NCBI GenBank assembly: GCA_027068975.1
Contig: JALXFN010000092.1
Location: 1 to 51,337 of the forward strand
Origin: Campylobacteraceae bacterium
GTDB taxonomy: Bacteria; Campylobacterota; Campylobacteria; Campylobacterales; Sulfurovaceae
Reading direction: 5' to 3'
DNA length: 51,337 nt
Made by a program: the position numbers and the translations under genes. The notes below the pieces were generated by a model that saw only the letters and a program-made list of their open reading frames with translations, ran no database searches and was not told where the DNA came from. Positions 1 through 7,481 of this stretch are shown one piece after another (positions within the stretch are counted from its first letter, which is position 1; each line of letters starts with the position of its first letter).

Positions 1-45
1 AAGTGCATTATGTAAGTTTTTCATAATGAAATTGTAACGTACTTT

Positions 46-804
46 TTATTTTATTGATAATTTTTTAGGTTCTGAAATAATATTTTTAATAAACTTCTCC
101 ATTAGTTTAATAATAGCTTCATGTTCAACTTTTGTTGCTTTAGTAATAACAGAGGAGTGCATAATCTCATTAACTTTTTTTATCTCATCAAGGCTTAAAA
201 CTTGTGTTCCATAAAGAAGTTCTTCTTTTAAGCCTTTTTTCATAATATCTATAAATTGTTGTTCTTCAGAGGTAAGTGTTTTCTTATCTTCATTATTACT
301 ATTTTTTTTACTTCGATTTGTATCTTCACTTTGATTTGTATCTTTACTTTGATAACGTTGCATCATGCTTCTATAAAAATTTAAGAGTAACTCTTCATTA
401 ACCATTGTTTCTAAAAGTTCATCTATAATATCTTGACGTTCTGTTGATATGGGTTCTTCTTTTAAAGTCGTTAAAAAATTACGCATCTCTTCTTCTGGAA
501 TATCAAACATGTTCATCTCATTAATATACTGTTGCATAATAGGTTTTCGGTAAATAGATAAAAGTTCTTCCATCTCATCTTCACTAATATGTTTACCAAG
601 ATAAACTTGATAATCAAGAGTCATCTGTTGAGTGCTATTTTCATCTGAAATTTTCATTTTTTCACTTAGGTTTGAAAATATCTGTTCTATCTCTATCAAT
701 GCTCTATCTGTTTGAGTGACACTCATGTATTGGTCTACTTGTTGTGATGTTGCAGAGAGAAGAAAGTGAGTTGTCAGTGTGAATAAAATAACAATTTTAT
801 ACAT
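46..804 (-). CDS. Exported protein of unknown function
   Basis: 252 aa with an N-terminal hydrophobic signal peptide (about residues 1-18, ending near LLSATS), so it is probably periplasmic. The rest is helical, charged and free of cysteine, with two similar helical segments (about 70-95 and 200-240) separated by a low-complexity stretch rich in Ser, Asn, Lys and Asp near residues 150-175. The arrangement recalls DUF2059-type periplasmic proteins, but I cannot confirm that. An AAAGGC ribosome-binding site lies just before the ATG on the minus strand. I do not recognise the gene and assign no function. Confidence 0.7.
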   Translation of the reverse strand: MYKIVILFTLTTHFLLSATSQQVDQYMSVTQTDRALIEIEQIFSNLSEKMKISDENSTQQMTLDYQVYLGKHISEDEMEELLSIYRKPIMQQYINEMNMFDIPEEEMRNFLTTLKEEPISTERQDIIDELLETMVNEELLLNFYRSMMQRYQSKDTNQSEDTNRSKKNSNNEDKKTLTSEEQQFIDIMKKGLKEELLYGTQVLSLDEIKKVNEIMHSSVITKATKVEHEAIIKLMEKFIKNIISEPKKLSIK

Positions 805-905
805 AAAAAAGCCTTTACTGTTATATTGTATTTGCTATTTTAGCTTAAAATAGTTAATCTATACCCAAAATAGGAGTAAAATTTAATATTCTTTAGTTAA
901 AATCT

Positions 906-934
906 TTTTAGAGAGGTTTTTATCCTCTCTAAAA
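906..934. terminator. Hairpin, probable terminator after the 938-1723 gene
   Basis: An 11-bp perfect stem (TTTTAGAGAGG / CCTCTCTAAAA) with a 7-nt loop begins directly beyond the stop codon of the minus-strand lipoprotein gene. T-rich sequence lies on both sides, so it could terminate in either direction. Confidence 0.65.
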
Positions 935-937
935 TTT

Positions 938-1723
938 TTATTTTTCTACATAAAAATCATAACTATAACGCTTTTCAATACAAGTAGATTTTCTGTCATC
1001 AACAATTTTTACTTCATCTGCAACTACTACACAATCGTCATCAATTTCTGAAATTTGACCAATATCTTTTTTAAAATAAAGATTAAAAATATCATAATTA
1101 TCATGTGTTCCATTGATGTCTTTAAAACGCTCAGGAGCCAAAGCTATAATTGTTGGATTAATAGCTATGGTGATTTTTCCATTATTAATACATTTGACTT
1201 TTAATATATCGCCTGTATATTTATGCTCACCTTTAATGAATTCTTCTAGTGTTTCATCTATGTTACATTCAATATTAACTTTATTTGTAATTGTTGCGTA
1301 ATTAATGTTATCTTTTTTTACATCTTGACTCTCTGTATTTTTCAAGCTGTAAAATGTATCACCTATATTTACATGTCGAAAGTTTGAATAAGTGTCATTT
1401 CCATCAACTATTGTAATATTTTTATCCGTAATAGTTGTTACTTCAGATGTATTAACAGTTGTTATGGTTTTAGTAGTATTGTTTTCAACTACAGAAATCA
1501 CATCTTCATAGCTACCTGATGTAAAATCAGTAGTGTTTCCTTCAACTGTAGTAAAAGTTTTTGTGATGTCACTTTTTGGAAAGTAATTTGCGAGGTCAAT
1601 ATCACCTGTTCCACTGTTTTTCGGTGTGCCTGATGATGAGCTTCCACAACCCACAAAAAGCGTTGCTGCTAGTACGAATGATAGGTAATTGAGTTTATCG
1701 TTTCTGTTTGTAAAATTTTTCAT
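938..1723 (-). CDS. Lipoprotein of unknown function
   Basis: 261 aa with a lipoprotein signal: a hydrophobic stretch ending in a lipobox (FVGC, Cys at about residue 26) followed by a Ser/Gly-rich linker. The mature part is rich in Thr, Asn, Asp and Val and looks like a beta-rich surface domain, with two pairs of cysteines in the C-terminal half that could form disulfides. An AAGGAAT ribosome-binding site precedes the ATG. On the minus strand a TATAAT box (1752-1757) lies about 30 bp upstream. I do not recognise a family. It is probably anchored in the outer membrane by its lipid. Confidence 0.75.
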   Translation of the reverse strand: MKNFTNRNDKLNYLSFVLAATLFVGCGSSSSGTPKNSGTGDIDLANYFPKSDITKTFTTVEGNTTDFTSGSYEDVISVVENNTTKTITTVNTSEVTTITDKNITIVDGNDTYSNFRHVNIGDTFYSLKNTESQDVKKDNINYATITNKVNIECNIDETLEEFIKGEHKYTGDILKVKCINNGKITIAINPTIIALAPERFKDINGTHDNYDIFNLYFKKDIGQISEIDDDCVVVADEVKIVDDRKSTCIEKRYSYDFYVEK

Positions 1724-1870
1724 ATTAATTCCTTAAATTATTGAATGGGCTATTATATATTAAAATGATTAGAAAAAAGTAGGAATTTTATTTAAAGGAT
1801 ATTTATTGATATAAATAATATAAATGTAACTATAGCTTCTCATTAAGATTAAAATTTTAATAATTTTTGC

Positions 1871-1876
1871 TATAAT
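1871..1876 (+). promoter_or_regulatory. Extended -10 promoter element (TGC-TATAAT)
   Basis: TGCTATAAT lies 25 bp upstream of the [2Fe-2S] protein gene in an A+T-rich leader, with no clear -35 box. This matches the sigma-70 promoter style of Campylobacterota. Confidence 0.55.
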
Positions 1877-1900
1877 TATTAAAAACTATAAGGAATTATT

Positions 1901-2143
1901 ATGACAATAGAAGAGTTTGAAAAGTTTGATATGAATTATACGGTGTGTGAGTGTTTCGATGTAACATTAGGAACCTTACTTGATGCTATAAAAGCAGGAC
2001 ATAAGACAGTAGATGCTTTAATGGATGAGACCGATGCAGGAACAGCTTGTGAATTGTGCCAAAGTAAAGCCATAGATGAAGATGGAGACAGAGAATTACA
2101 TCTTGATGAAATTGTAGCATATGCAAAAGCTAAAGAGATTTAA
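1901..2143 (+). CDS. BFD-like [2Fe-2S]-binding protein
   Basis: 80 aa. Four cysteines are arranged as C16-x-C18 and C50-x2-C53 in a short helical protein, the pattern of the BFD-like [2Fe-2S] domain (bacterioferritin-associated ferredoxin, and the central domain of NifU and some oxidoreductases). The family carries electrons or senses iron-sulfur status. Here the domain stands alone: no bacterioferritin, NifU or reductase is nearby, so the partner is unknown. An AAGGA ribosome-binding site sits 6-7 bp before the ATG. The C-terminal 25 residues are acidic and helical. Confidence 0.8.
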   Translation: MTIEEFEKFDMNYTVCECFDVTLGTLLDAIKAGHKTVDALMDETDAGTACELCQSKAIDEDGDRELHLDEIVAYAKAKEI

Positions 2144-2435
2144 TCATTTTATAAGAGAAAGTCTAAGAAATATAAAATAAAAAAATTAAATATAAAAAAG
2201 AAGAGTGAAGTTTTATATTTAACAAGAATCCCTTTAAACTCAATATAAGTAAATGAAATTTTTATAGAGTTAGTTATAAGGTTAAATTTGAAACTAATGA
2301 TAAAATTTATATTTATAGCCATTTTAATTTAGAGATTTAAACTATAACATATGTTTAACAACAGAAAAAGTTATAATATAATATAATATCATAATCTCTT
2401 TGGTTAGAGAAAATTTTACACACATAGGAAAAACT
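2144..2435. other. A+T-rich intergenic stretch
   Basis: About 290 bp with no convincing gene on either strand. The only signal I see is a TATAAT box at 2372-2377 in a run of alternating A and T, about 60 bp before the lipoprotein gene at 2436 and its likely promoter. Confidence 0.5.
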
Positions 2436-2861
2436 ATGACAAAATATATATTATCGGCAGCAGTAATTGCAACAATTACATTTTCAGGATGTTCACAAGT
2501 AACAGATTCAGTTAGTTCAGTCGCAAAAGGTACAGCAGATGTGGCAAAAGGTGCAACAGAAAAAGTAAGTTCAGCAGTAACTAATGCAGTTGATAGCAAT
2601 AAAAGTGCAGCTACTGATAAAGTAAATGCATCAGTTAAAAAAGTAGATACAAAATTGTCATCTATGAAAGTAGATGCTCCAGAAACTTCTTTAAAAGTTG
2701 GAGATGTTGTTGAGACAAAAATAGACGATGCTTCAGCTTCAGCTGCTTCTACATTACCTACATCTTCATCTATGACTGATATGGCAACAGATAAAGCTGT
2801 TGAAGTAGTAGATGAACAAACAGATGGTGCAGCTACTCAAGTTATAGACGTTATTCAATAG
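2436..2861 (+). CDS. Small lipoprotein of unknown function
   Basis: 141 aa from the ATG at 2436. I chose this start because AGGAA sits 6 bp upstream and because it gives a clean lipoprotein signal with lipobox FSGC (Cys about residue 19). A TTG at 2400 would add 12 unneeded residues. The mature protein is low complexity, rich in Ser, Ala, Val, Thr, Asp and Lys, and lacks cysteine and aromatic residues. Short repeats (VAKGTADVAKGATEKVSSAV) suggest amphipathic helices. It lies 43 bp upstream of a second small lipoprotein and may be co-transcribed with it. No function can be assigned. Confidence 0.75.
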   Translation: MTKYILSAAVIATITFSGCSQVTDSVSSVAKGTADVAKGATEKVSSAVTNAVDSNKSAATDKVNASVKKVDTKLSSMKVDAPETSLKVGDVVETKIDDASASAASTLPTSSSMTDMATDKAVEVVDEQTDGAATQVIDVIQ

Positions 2862-2904
2862 TTTGTACTATAATAATTCAAATCTTATATGAAGGGAGGA
2901 AAGA

Positions 2905-3105
2905 ATGGTAAGAAATATCTTAATTACTATTTCGCTTCTTTTTACAATTGGATGTGGTGAGAAAAAACTTGAACCAACTCCAGTAGTAAAAGATAAAAAT
3001 AGTACAAGGACTGAAGCAGTAAATAGTGTAATAAGTACAGATGCTAATGTAGAATTTGTACCAGCACATATTGCTAACTCAACCATTGAAAGTGTTCCTC
3101 ATTAA
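2905..3105 (+). CDS. Very small lipoprotein
   Basis: 66 aa. A strong ribosome-binding site (GGGAGG) lies 6 bp before the ATG. The N-terminus is a lipoprotein signal ending in a TIGC lipobox (Cys17), followed by a short charged, proline-containing tail. It resembles the many small lipoproteins of Campylobacterota that have no assigned role. It probably shares a transcript with the lipoprotein gene just upstream. An imperfect hairpin begins 6 bp after the stop. Confidence 0.7.
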   Translation: MVRNILITISLLFTIGCGEKKLEPTPVVKDKNSTRTEAVNSVISTDANVEFVPAHIANSTIESVPH

Positions 3106-3110
3106 GGTTA

Positions 3111-3148
3111 AAATCCAAATAGTACTTTTAAAGTGATTATTTGGATTT
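3111..3148. terminator. Inverted repeat after the small lipoprotein gene
   Basis: An 11-bp perfect stem (AAATCCAAATA / TATTTGGATTT) encloses a 16-nt loop that contains a smaller ACTTT/AAAGT stem. It separates the lipoprotein genes from nadM. There is no good T-run on the plus strand, so it may be a weak terminator or an RNA structure in the nadM leader. Confidence 0.4.
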
Positions 3149-3254
3149 AAGAAGAATTCCGTTACACTAACATAGCTTAAGAGGATTTCTTAATGCTAAA
3201 ATGTTATAGGGATAGACCCATACATAACAAATATTCACGCTAAGGAGTTTAGTG

Positions 3255-4262
3255 ATGAGATACGATTACCTCATTTTTATAGGCAGATTTCAGCCATTTC
3301 ACACAGGACACGAGAGTGTCATTCGCAAAGCATTACAATTGTCAGACAAAGTTATTGTCTTAGTTGGTTCGGCGTATCAGCCACGTACCATTAGAAACCC
3401 ATGGGATTTTAATGAACGAGAGAGTTTAATGCGTTCTGCATTTTCTGATGAAGAAAACAGACGAATTTTAGCTTTTCCACTACTTGACTACACTTATAAT
3501 GACCAACTATGGATTAAGTCAGTTCAACAACTAGTCGCTGGTGTTGTTCATTCTAAAATAGCTTCTAAACCCAAAATTGGACTTATAGGTCATCAAAAAG
3601 ATAATACATCAGATTACCTAACTCAGTTTCCCCAATGGGAAAGAGAAGAGGTTGAGAACTACAATAACATCTCATCAACCGACATTCGAGAACTCTATTT
3701 TGATAAAGGAGAGTTGAGTAATGTATTAAATACAAATGTATCTATAGCTTTAGAGAAGTTCAAAAGTACCAAAGCCTATGAGCAAGTTCAAAACGAGTTT
3801 CATTTTATAAAAAAATATAAATCTGCATGGGACAATGCTCCATATACGCCAATGTTTATAACGGTAGATGCAGTGGTAGTTCAGAGTGGACACATTCTTT
3901 TAATAGAGAGAAAAGCACAACCAGGGCGAGGATTAATGGCTTTGCCAGGTGGTTTTTTAGATGCAAATGAGACGCTTAAATCAGCAGTTATACGAGAGCT
4001 TAGAGAAGAGACACGCATAAAAGTACCAGCCCCTGTTTTAGCAGGAAGCATAACTAAAACCCAAGTCTTTGATGACCCTTATAGGTCAGCAAGAGGCAGA
4101 ACAGTTACTCATGCTTACCTCATAGAGTTAAAGGGTGACAAATTACCAAAAGTAAAAGGTGGAGATGATGCTGCTAAAGCTTTTTGGGTTCCTTTTGCCG
4201 AGGTTAAACCTGAAATGATGTTTGAAGACCATTTTCATATTATTCAAGCAATGGTTGGGTAA
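3255..4262 (+). CDS. nadM: Bifunctional NMN adenylyltransferase / Nudix hydrolase (NadM-Nudix type)
   Basis: 335 aa. The N-terminal domain (about 1-180) is a nucleotidylyltransferase: GRFQPFHTGH near the start holds the (H/T)xGH motif, and ISSTDIR matches the second ATP-binding motif. The C-terminal domain carries a Nudix box at about residues 232-255 (GGFLDANE... RELREET), complete except that its usual final Gly is Arg. The family joins NMN and ATP into NAD+ and hydrolyses ADP-ribose to AMP and ribose 5-phosphate; the cyanobacterial homologue slr0787 is the model. I chose the ATG at 3255 over a GTG at 3252 because AAGGAG lies 7 bp upstream. It is the first gene of a tight unit ending in nadV, which supplies its substrate NMN. 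Confidence 0.9.
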   Translation: MRYDYLIFIGRFQPFHTGHESVIRKALQLSDKVIVLVGSAYQPRTIRNPWDFNERESLMRSAFSDEENRRILAFPLLDYTYNDQLWIKSVQQLVAGVVHSKIASKPKIGLIGHQKDNTSDYLTQFPQWEREEVENYNNISSTDIRELYFDKGELSNVLNTNVSIALEKFKSTKAYEQVQNEFHFIKKYKSAWDNAPYTPMFITVDAVVVQSGHILLIERKAQPGRGLMALPGGFLDANETLKSAVIRELREETRIKVPAPVLAGSITKTQVFDDPYRSARGRTVTHAYLIELKGDKLPKVKGGDDAAKAFWVPFAEVKPEMMFEDHFHIIQAMVG

Positions 4263-4520
4263 ATGTTTGAAATCTATTTTATAATAGGTGCAATCATCAT
4301 ATTAAACCTATACACCCATCATGCCATAAACAAAGATGGTACTTATTTTTTAGATGAGGAGAAACCTAAATATATCTCTATGGTATGGTTTATTCCTCTT
4401 ATTGGTGCATTAATCGGATTACAACGACTTCATGCTGACAAAAACTTTTACATTGGAGTAACAGCCGTCTATTTTCTTTTGAAATTTGGACTCTATTATC
4501 TTATGTTTGAGATTTTTTAA
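4263..4520 (+). CDS. Small membrane protein, PLDc_N-like
   Basis: 85 aa with about three hydrophobic segments (2-20, about 41-56 and 65-84). The core KPKYISMVWFIPLIGALIGL resembles the PLDc_N domain (phospholipase D/nuclease N-terminal membrane segment): a charged lead-in, Trp, then P-x-x-G. The ATG directly follows the nadM stop with no gap, so translation is probably coupled. The next gene encodes a paralogue. The role is unknown; the position suggests a membrane function tied to NAD salvage, but nothing in the sequence proves it. Confidence 0.7.
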   Translation: MFEIYFIIGAIIILNLYTHHAINKDGTYFLDEEKPKYISMVWFIPLIGALIGLQRLHADKNFYIGVTAVYFLLKFGLYYLMFEIF

Positions 4521-4529
4521 GGAAGAGAA

Positions 4530-4826
4530 ATGAAATTAGTCATAGCCTTAACCCTAATTTTAGATGCATTAGCCATCTACCGAGTCTTAAAAGACGAAGC
4601 TTACCTTTTCGATAAGCAGAAACCAAAATACATCTTTTGGATTGTTGTCATTCCTATTATAGGTGCAATAGTAGTCATGAGAAAGATAGGTTACAAAGGT
4701 TTTTTTATGACACATATGGGCAGGTCAAAAATGATTTACCCCGATGTAGAGTTAGACCCACACGAAACAGATGAAGATAGAATAAGAAGAGAGAATTTAG
4801 ATAAATTAAGTGGTGGTTTTTTTTAG
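4530..4826 (+). CDS. Small membrane protein, paralogue of the preceding gene
   Basis: 98 aa with two hydrophobic segments (about 3-16 and 35-51) and the core QKPKYIFWIVVIPIIGAIVV, clearly related to the 85-aa protein just upstream. A hydrophilic C-terminal tail of about 40 residues, acidic at the end, replaces the third membrane segment. GGAAGAG lies 4 bp before the ATG and the gene starts 9 bp after its neighbour. It is probably a tandem duplicate that diverged at the C-terminus. Function unknown. Confidence 0.7.
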   Translation: MKLVIALTLILDALAIYRVLKDEAYLFDKQKPKYIFWIVVIPIIGAIVVMRKIGYKGFFMTHMGRSKMIYPDVELDPHETDEDRIRRENLDKLSGGFF

Positions 4827-4893
4827 AAAAACTCAATTAACACGTTCAAACCGAAAGACGGTAAAGAACATTAAAACATACGAAGGACTTTCG

Positions 4894-6252
4894 ATGAAAA
4901 ACATTATTTTAAACACAGACAGCTACAAATCAAGCCACTATCTACAATACCCACCAAAGAGTGAATATGTCTCTTCATACATAGAAGCAAGAGGTGAAGA
5001 GTATGACAAGACACTATTTTTTGGACTACAAGCATTTATAAAAGAGTACCTCTTAACACCAATTACACAAGAGGACATAGACGAAGCCAAAGCAATCATA
5101 ACAGCTCATGGTCTACCCTTTAACAAAGAGGGTTGGCAATATATTTTAGAGAGATACAACGGATTTTTACCCATTGAAATATCTGCTGTAGCCGAGGGAA
5201 TGTTAATCCCTCTAAAATGCCCATTGGTTCAAGTAATCAACACCGACCCAAAACTGCCTTGGTTAACCTCATATATGGAGACAGCATTGCTTAGAGCCGT
5301 TTGGTTTCCTACCACTGTAGCTACACTTTCATACTCTATCAAAGAGATTATAAGAAGCTATTTAGAAGCCACAAGTGACAATGTAGAAGCTCAACTACCC
5401 TTTAAACTACACGACTTTGGAGCAAGAGGAACATCAAGCCACGAGTCGGCAATGTTGGGTGGCATGGCTCATTTAGTCAACTTTCAAGGAACTGATACCC
5501 TCTCAGGGATTATAGGGGCAAGAAGATACTACGGTGCAGATATTGCAGGTTTTTCAATCCCTGCTAGTGAACACTCCACCATGACAAGTTGGCAAAGAGA
5601 GGGTGAAAGAGACGCTTATGCAAATATGATAAAACAGTTTGGAGGCAAAGGAAAAATCTTTGCTGTAGTCTCCGACTCTTACGACATCTACAATGCTGTA
5701 AGCAACATTTGGGGTAAAGAGCTTAAAGAGAAAGTAAAAGAAAGTGGAGCAACCTTGGTCATTCGCCCAGATTCTGGAGAACCAAAAGAGATAGTATTAG
5801 AGGTCATAAAAAGAGTTTACGCCGAGTTTGGAGGCTACAAAAACTCAAAAGGCTATATAGTCCTTGATGACTCTGTACGCATTATCCAAGGTGATGGAGT
5901 GGACAAACAAGCCATTAAAGAGATATTGGAAACTTTAAAAAACGAAGGCTTCTCTGCTGACAACATCGCCTTTGGAATGGGTGGAGGACTACTACAAGCC
6001 GTAGGCAGAGATGACTTTAAATTTGCTATGAAAGCCTCAGCTATCTGTGTGGATGGTGAGTGGAGAGATGTTTACAAAGACCCTATTACTGATAGTGGGA
6101 AGAGGTCTAAGAGGGGGAGATTGGCTTTGAGTTGTGATTTTGAGACTGTTAGAGTTGAGGAGTTGGAGGGGCGAGAGGATTTGTTGAAGGTTGTGTTTAG
6201 AGATGGAAAGTTATTGAAAGATTATACTTTTGATGAAGTTCGGAAAGTTTAA
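4894..6252 (+). CDS. nadV: Nicotinamide phosphoribosyltransferase
   Basis: 452 aa from the ATG at 4894, the usual NadV length. GAAGGA lies 6 bp upstream, and the protein then begins with the conserved NTDSYKSSHYLQYP. The family joins nicotinamide and PRPP to give NMN. Conserved motifs: GARGTSSHESAMLGG, the SEHSTMTSW loop with the active-site His, IRPDSGEP (PRPP binding), QGDGVD and NIAFGMGGGLLQ, all close to human NAMPT. With NadM upstream it forms a two-step nicotinamide-to-NAD+ route, the same enzyme pair as slr0787/slr0788 and some phages. The last 160 bp are strikingly poor in C (6 of 162 bases) compared with the gene body (25 of 120 at 5401-5520). Confidence 0.93.
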   Translation: MKNIILNTDSYKSSHYLQYPPKSEYVSSYIEARGEEYDKTLFFGLQAFIKEYLLTPITQEDIDEAKAIITAHGLPFNKEGWQYILERYNGFLPIEISAVAEGMLIPLKCPLVQVINTDPKLPWLTSYMETALLRAVWFPTTVATLSYSIKEIIRSYLEATSDNVEAQLPFKLHDFGARGTSSHESAMLGGMAHLVNFQGTDTLSGIIGARRYYGADIAGFSIPASEHSTMTSWQREGERDAYANMIKQFGGKGKIFAVVSDSYDIYNAVSNIWGKELKEKVKESGATLVIRPDSGEPKEIVLEVIKRVYAEFGGYKNSKGYIVLDDSVRIIQGDGVDKQAIKEILETLKNEGFSADNIAFGMGGGLLQAVGRDDFKFAMKASAICVDGEWRDVYKDPITDSGKRSKRGRLALSCDFETVRVEELEGREDLLKVVFRDGKLLKDYTFDEVRKV

Positions 6253-6264
6253 TTAGATATAGAA

Positions 6265-6270
6265 TATAAT
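6265..6270 (+). promoter_or_regulatory. Possible -10 box (TATAAT)
   Basis: TATAAT lies 18 bp upstream of the zinc-ribbon gene at 6289 and just after the nadV stop. The short distance would give a very short leader. No -35 box is evident. Confidence 0.35.
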
Positions 6271-6288
6271 GAAACTAAAAGGATTGTT

Positions 6289-6528
6289 ATGAGTTTTTGG
6301 ACAAATTGTAAAAAATGTGGTTCCCAAGTTTATATGGCAAAAGTTCAACCACCAAATGAATATTATTCTCGTTGGCTACCTTTTGAGGATGATTTACTTA
6401 TTGATTGTCATCTTGAAAATTGTTTAGGAATACGAAGGATTACAAGTATAAGTACTTCAAATCAGAAATCTAAAAAACAAGTAAAATTTTTCCTCGTCCC
6501 CAAATTCCAGTTTGGGGATGTATATTAG
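6289..6528 (+). CDS. Small zinc-ribbon-like protein
   Basis: 79 aa. CxxC near the N-terminus (C7, C10) plus C40-H41 and C45 could bind one zinc ion. The C-terminal half is basic (SNQKSKKQVKFF). AAAGGAT lies 7-8 bp before the ATG. It begins 36 bp after nadV on the same strand and converges on the toxin-antitoxin pair. I do not recognise a family; a nucleic-acid or regulatory role is possible but unproven. Confidence 0.55.
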   Translation: MSFWTNCKKCGSQVYMAKVQPPNEYYSRWLPFEDDLLIDCHLENCLGIRRITSISTSNQKSKKQVKFFLVPKFQFGDVY

Positions 6529-6577
6529 AATAACAATATCAAATAGGCAATGAAACAGAAGCTTTATTTCCAGTCTC

Positions 6578-6943
6578 CTATTCAAATATATTCAAAACCT
6601 CAATATCAAAACTCTTAAAATCTTTCCCATTTCGTGTAACAAGTGTTAATCCATTAACCATAGCTGTAGAAGCAATAAGATTATCAGGAAGTTTAATTTT
6701 TTTGATTTTTCTATTTTCAACAGCTTGATTTGAAATGATTTGGTTTATATCTAAAATTTGAAATTGAGAGAGAAGCATTTTTACCTCCTCTTCTTGCTCT
6801 TTGGAAAAAGGAAAAGAGAGTACCTCAACATAAGTGATTTGTGAAATAGCAATCTGTTGGTAGTTTTGACTTAGAAATTTTGTAGCAATGGATTCATTGT
6901 TAAGATGATAGATAATGATATTTGAATCGACTAAATATTTCAC
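6578..6943 (-). CDS. PIN-domain ribonuclease toxin (VapC-like)
   Basis: 121 aa, a full-length PIN domain. The acidic active-site residues are in the expected places: D6 (YLVDSNIIIY), E40, D87 (LPDNLIASTA) and D108 (GKDF). PIN toxins of type II pairs usually cut tRNA or rRNA and are held in check by the neighbouring antitoxin. The start overlaps the antitoxin stop by 1 bp, the typical coupled arrangement with the antitoxin gene first. The pair lies between the NAD-salvage unit and the ADP-ribose unit, on the opposite strand. The last 54 coding bases contain no C. Confidence 0.85.
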   Translation of the reverse strand: MKYLVDSNIIIYHLNNESIATKFLSQNYQQIAISQITYVEVLSFPFSKEQEEEVKMLLSQFQILDINQIISNQAVENRKIKKIKLPDNLIASTAMVNGLTLVTRNGKDFKSFDIEVLNIFE

Positions 6944-7167
6944 TATCTATCCCATTCACTACGAATCTGATTTTGCCATGCAATAGGGTCAATTTGTTGT
7001 GAAGATAAAAGCCCAGCTGTTTGAGAAAAAATATCAGGTTTTTTCTCTTTTTTAGGAGAGATGTCAAAGTTTAATTTTACTTTGTTTTTAGGTAAGTTCT
7101 CTAAAAAAAACATAACTTTATCAAAAATATCATTACTAACATCTAACTGTATTCGTTGTGTTGTCAT
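6943..7167 (-). CDS. Antitoxin of the VapC-like toxin
   Basis: 74 aa. The N-terminal half (RIQLDVSNDIFDKVMFFLENLP) looks like a small DNA-binding or dimerisation region. The C-terminal tail (DPIAWQNQIRSEWDR) is the kind of segment that wraps around a PIN toxin. The gene precedes the toxin gene in the same operon and overlaps it by 1 bp. An extended -10 box on the minus strand (7197-7202) lies 30 bp upstream. Such antitoxins normally repress their own promoter, but I did not find a clear operator. Confidence 0.7.
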   Translation of the reverse strand: MTTQRIQLDVSNDIFDKVMFFLENLPKNKVKLNFDISPKKEKKPDIFSQTAGLLSSQQIDPIAWQNQIRSEWDR

Positions 7168-7481
7168 AGTAAAACTCCTTTTTTTAAATTGATTTTATTA
7201 TAGCATATTTAGAGTTCATCTAAAATTTCCAATGTCGAAACATCTGCTTTTTGAGTATAGTTCAAAATAATCTTATCACTATTTTTCAGCAGATAATTAA
7301 GCTTGGTAAAAAAATAAAAAATCTCATAAAATTGACTCTTAGAGGTCTATATAATGCCCTAAGAGTTAACACCAATACCAATAAATAGTGATTTAATATT
7401 AATATTTCGTTTTTTATGTACTCTTTTTTATAAAATTCATTATAATTCCGAATCATAAAATTTATAAGGATTAATAAAACA
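7168..7481. other. Intergenic region between the toxin-antitoxin pair and the coiled-coil gene
   Basis: 314 bp. It holds the minus-strand toxin-antitoxin promoter (TGC-TATAAT, box at 7197-7202), a minus-strand open stretch with no start codon (about 7209-7331, reported as a possible gene remnant), an 8-bp inverted repeat with a 16-nt loop (7335-7342 / 7359-7366), and a TATAAT box (7441-7446) for the plus-strand gene at 7482. No complete gene is visible. Confidence 0.5.
7197..7202 (-). promoter_or_regulatory. Extended -10 element of the toxin-antitoxin operon
   Basis: On the minus strand TGCTATAAT lies 30 bp before the antitoxin start. The same TGC-TATAAT form occurs before the genes at 1901 and 10953 (minus). 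Confidence 0.55.

Noticed and set aside
1-28. CATTATG/CATAATG inverted repeat at the window edge
   Set aside because: Seven-bp arms in A+T-rich DNA at the edge of the window; could be a terminator but the context is missing.
3202-3229. TGTTAT/ATAACA hairpin with GGG/CCC inside in the nadM leader, considered as an NAD+ riboswitch
   Set aside because: I could not match it to a known NAD+ riboswitch core; a covariance-model search would decide.
6943-7167. Possibility that the toxin-antitoxin pair is part of the NAD/ADP-ribose system
   Set aside because: It lies on the opposite strand with its own promoter, and PIN toxins cut RNA; nothing links it to ADP-ribose chemistry beyond position.
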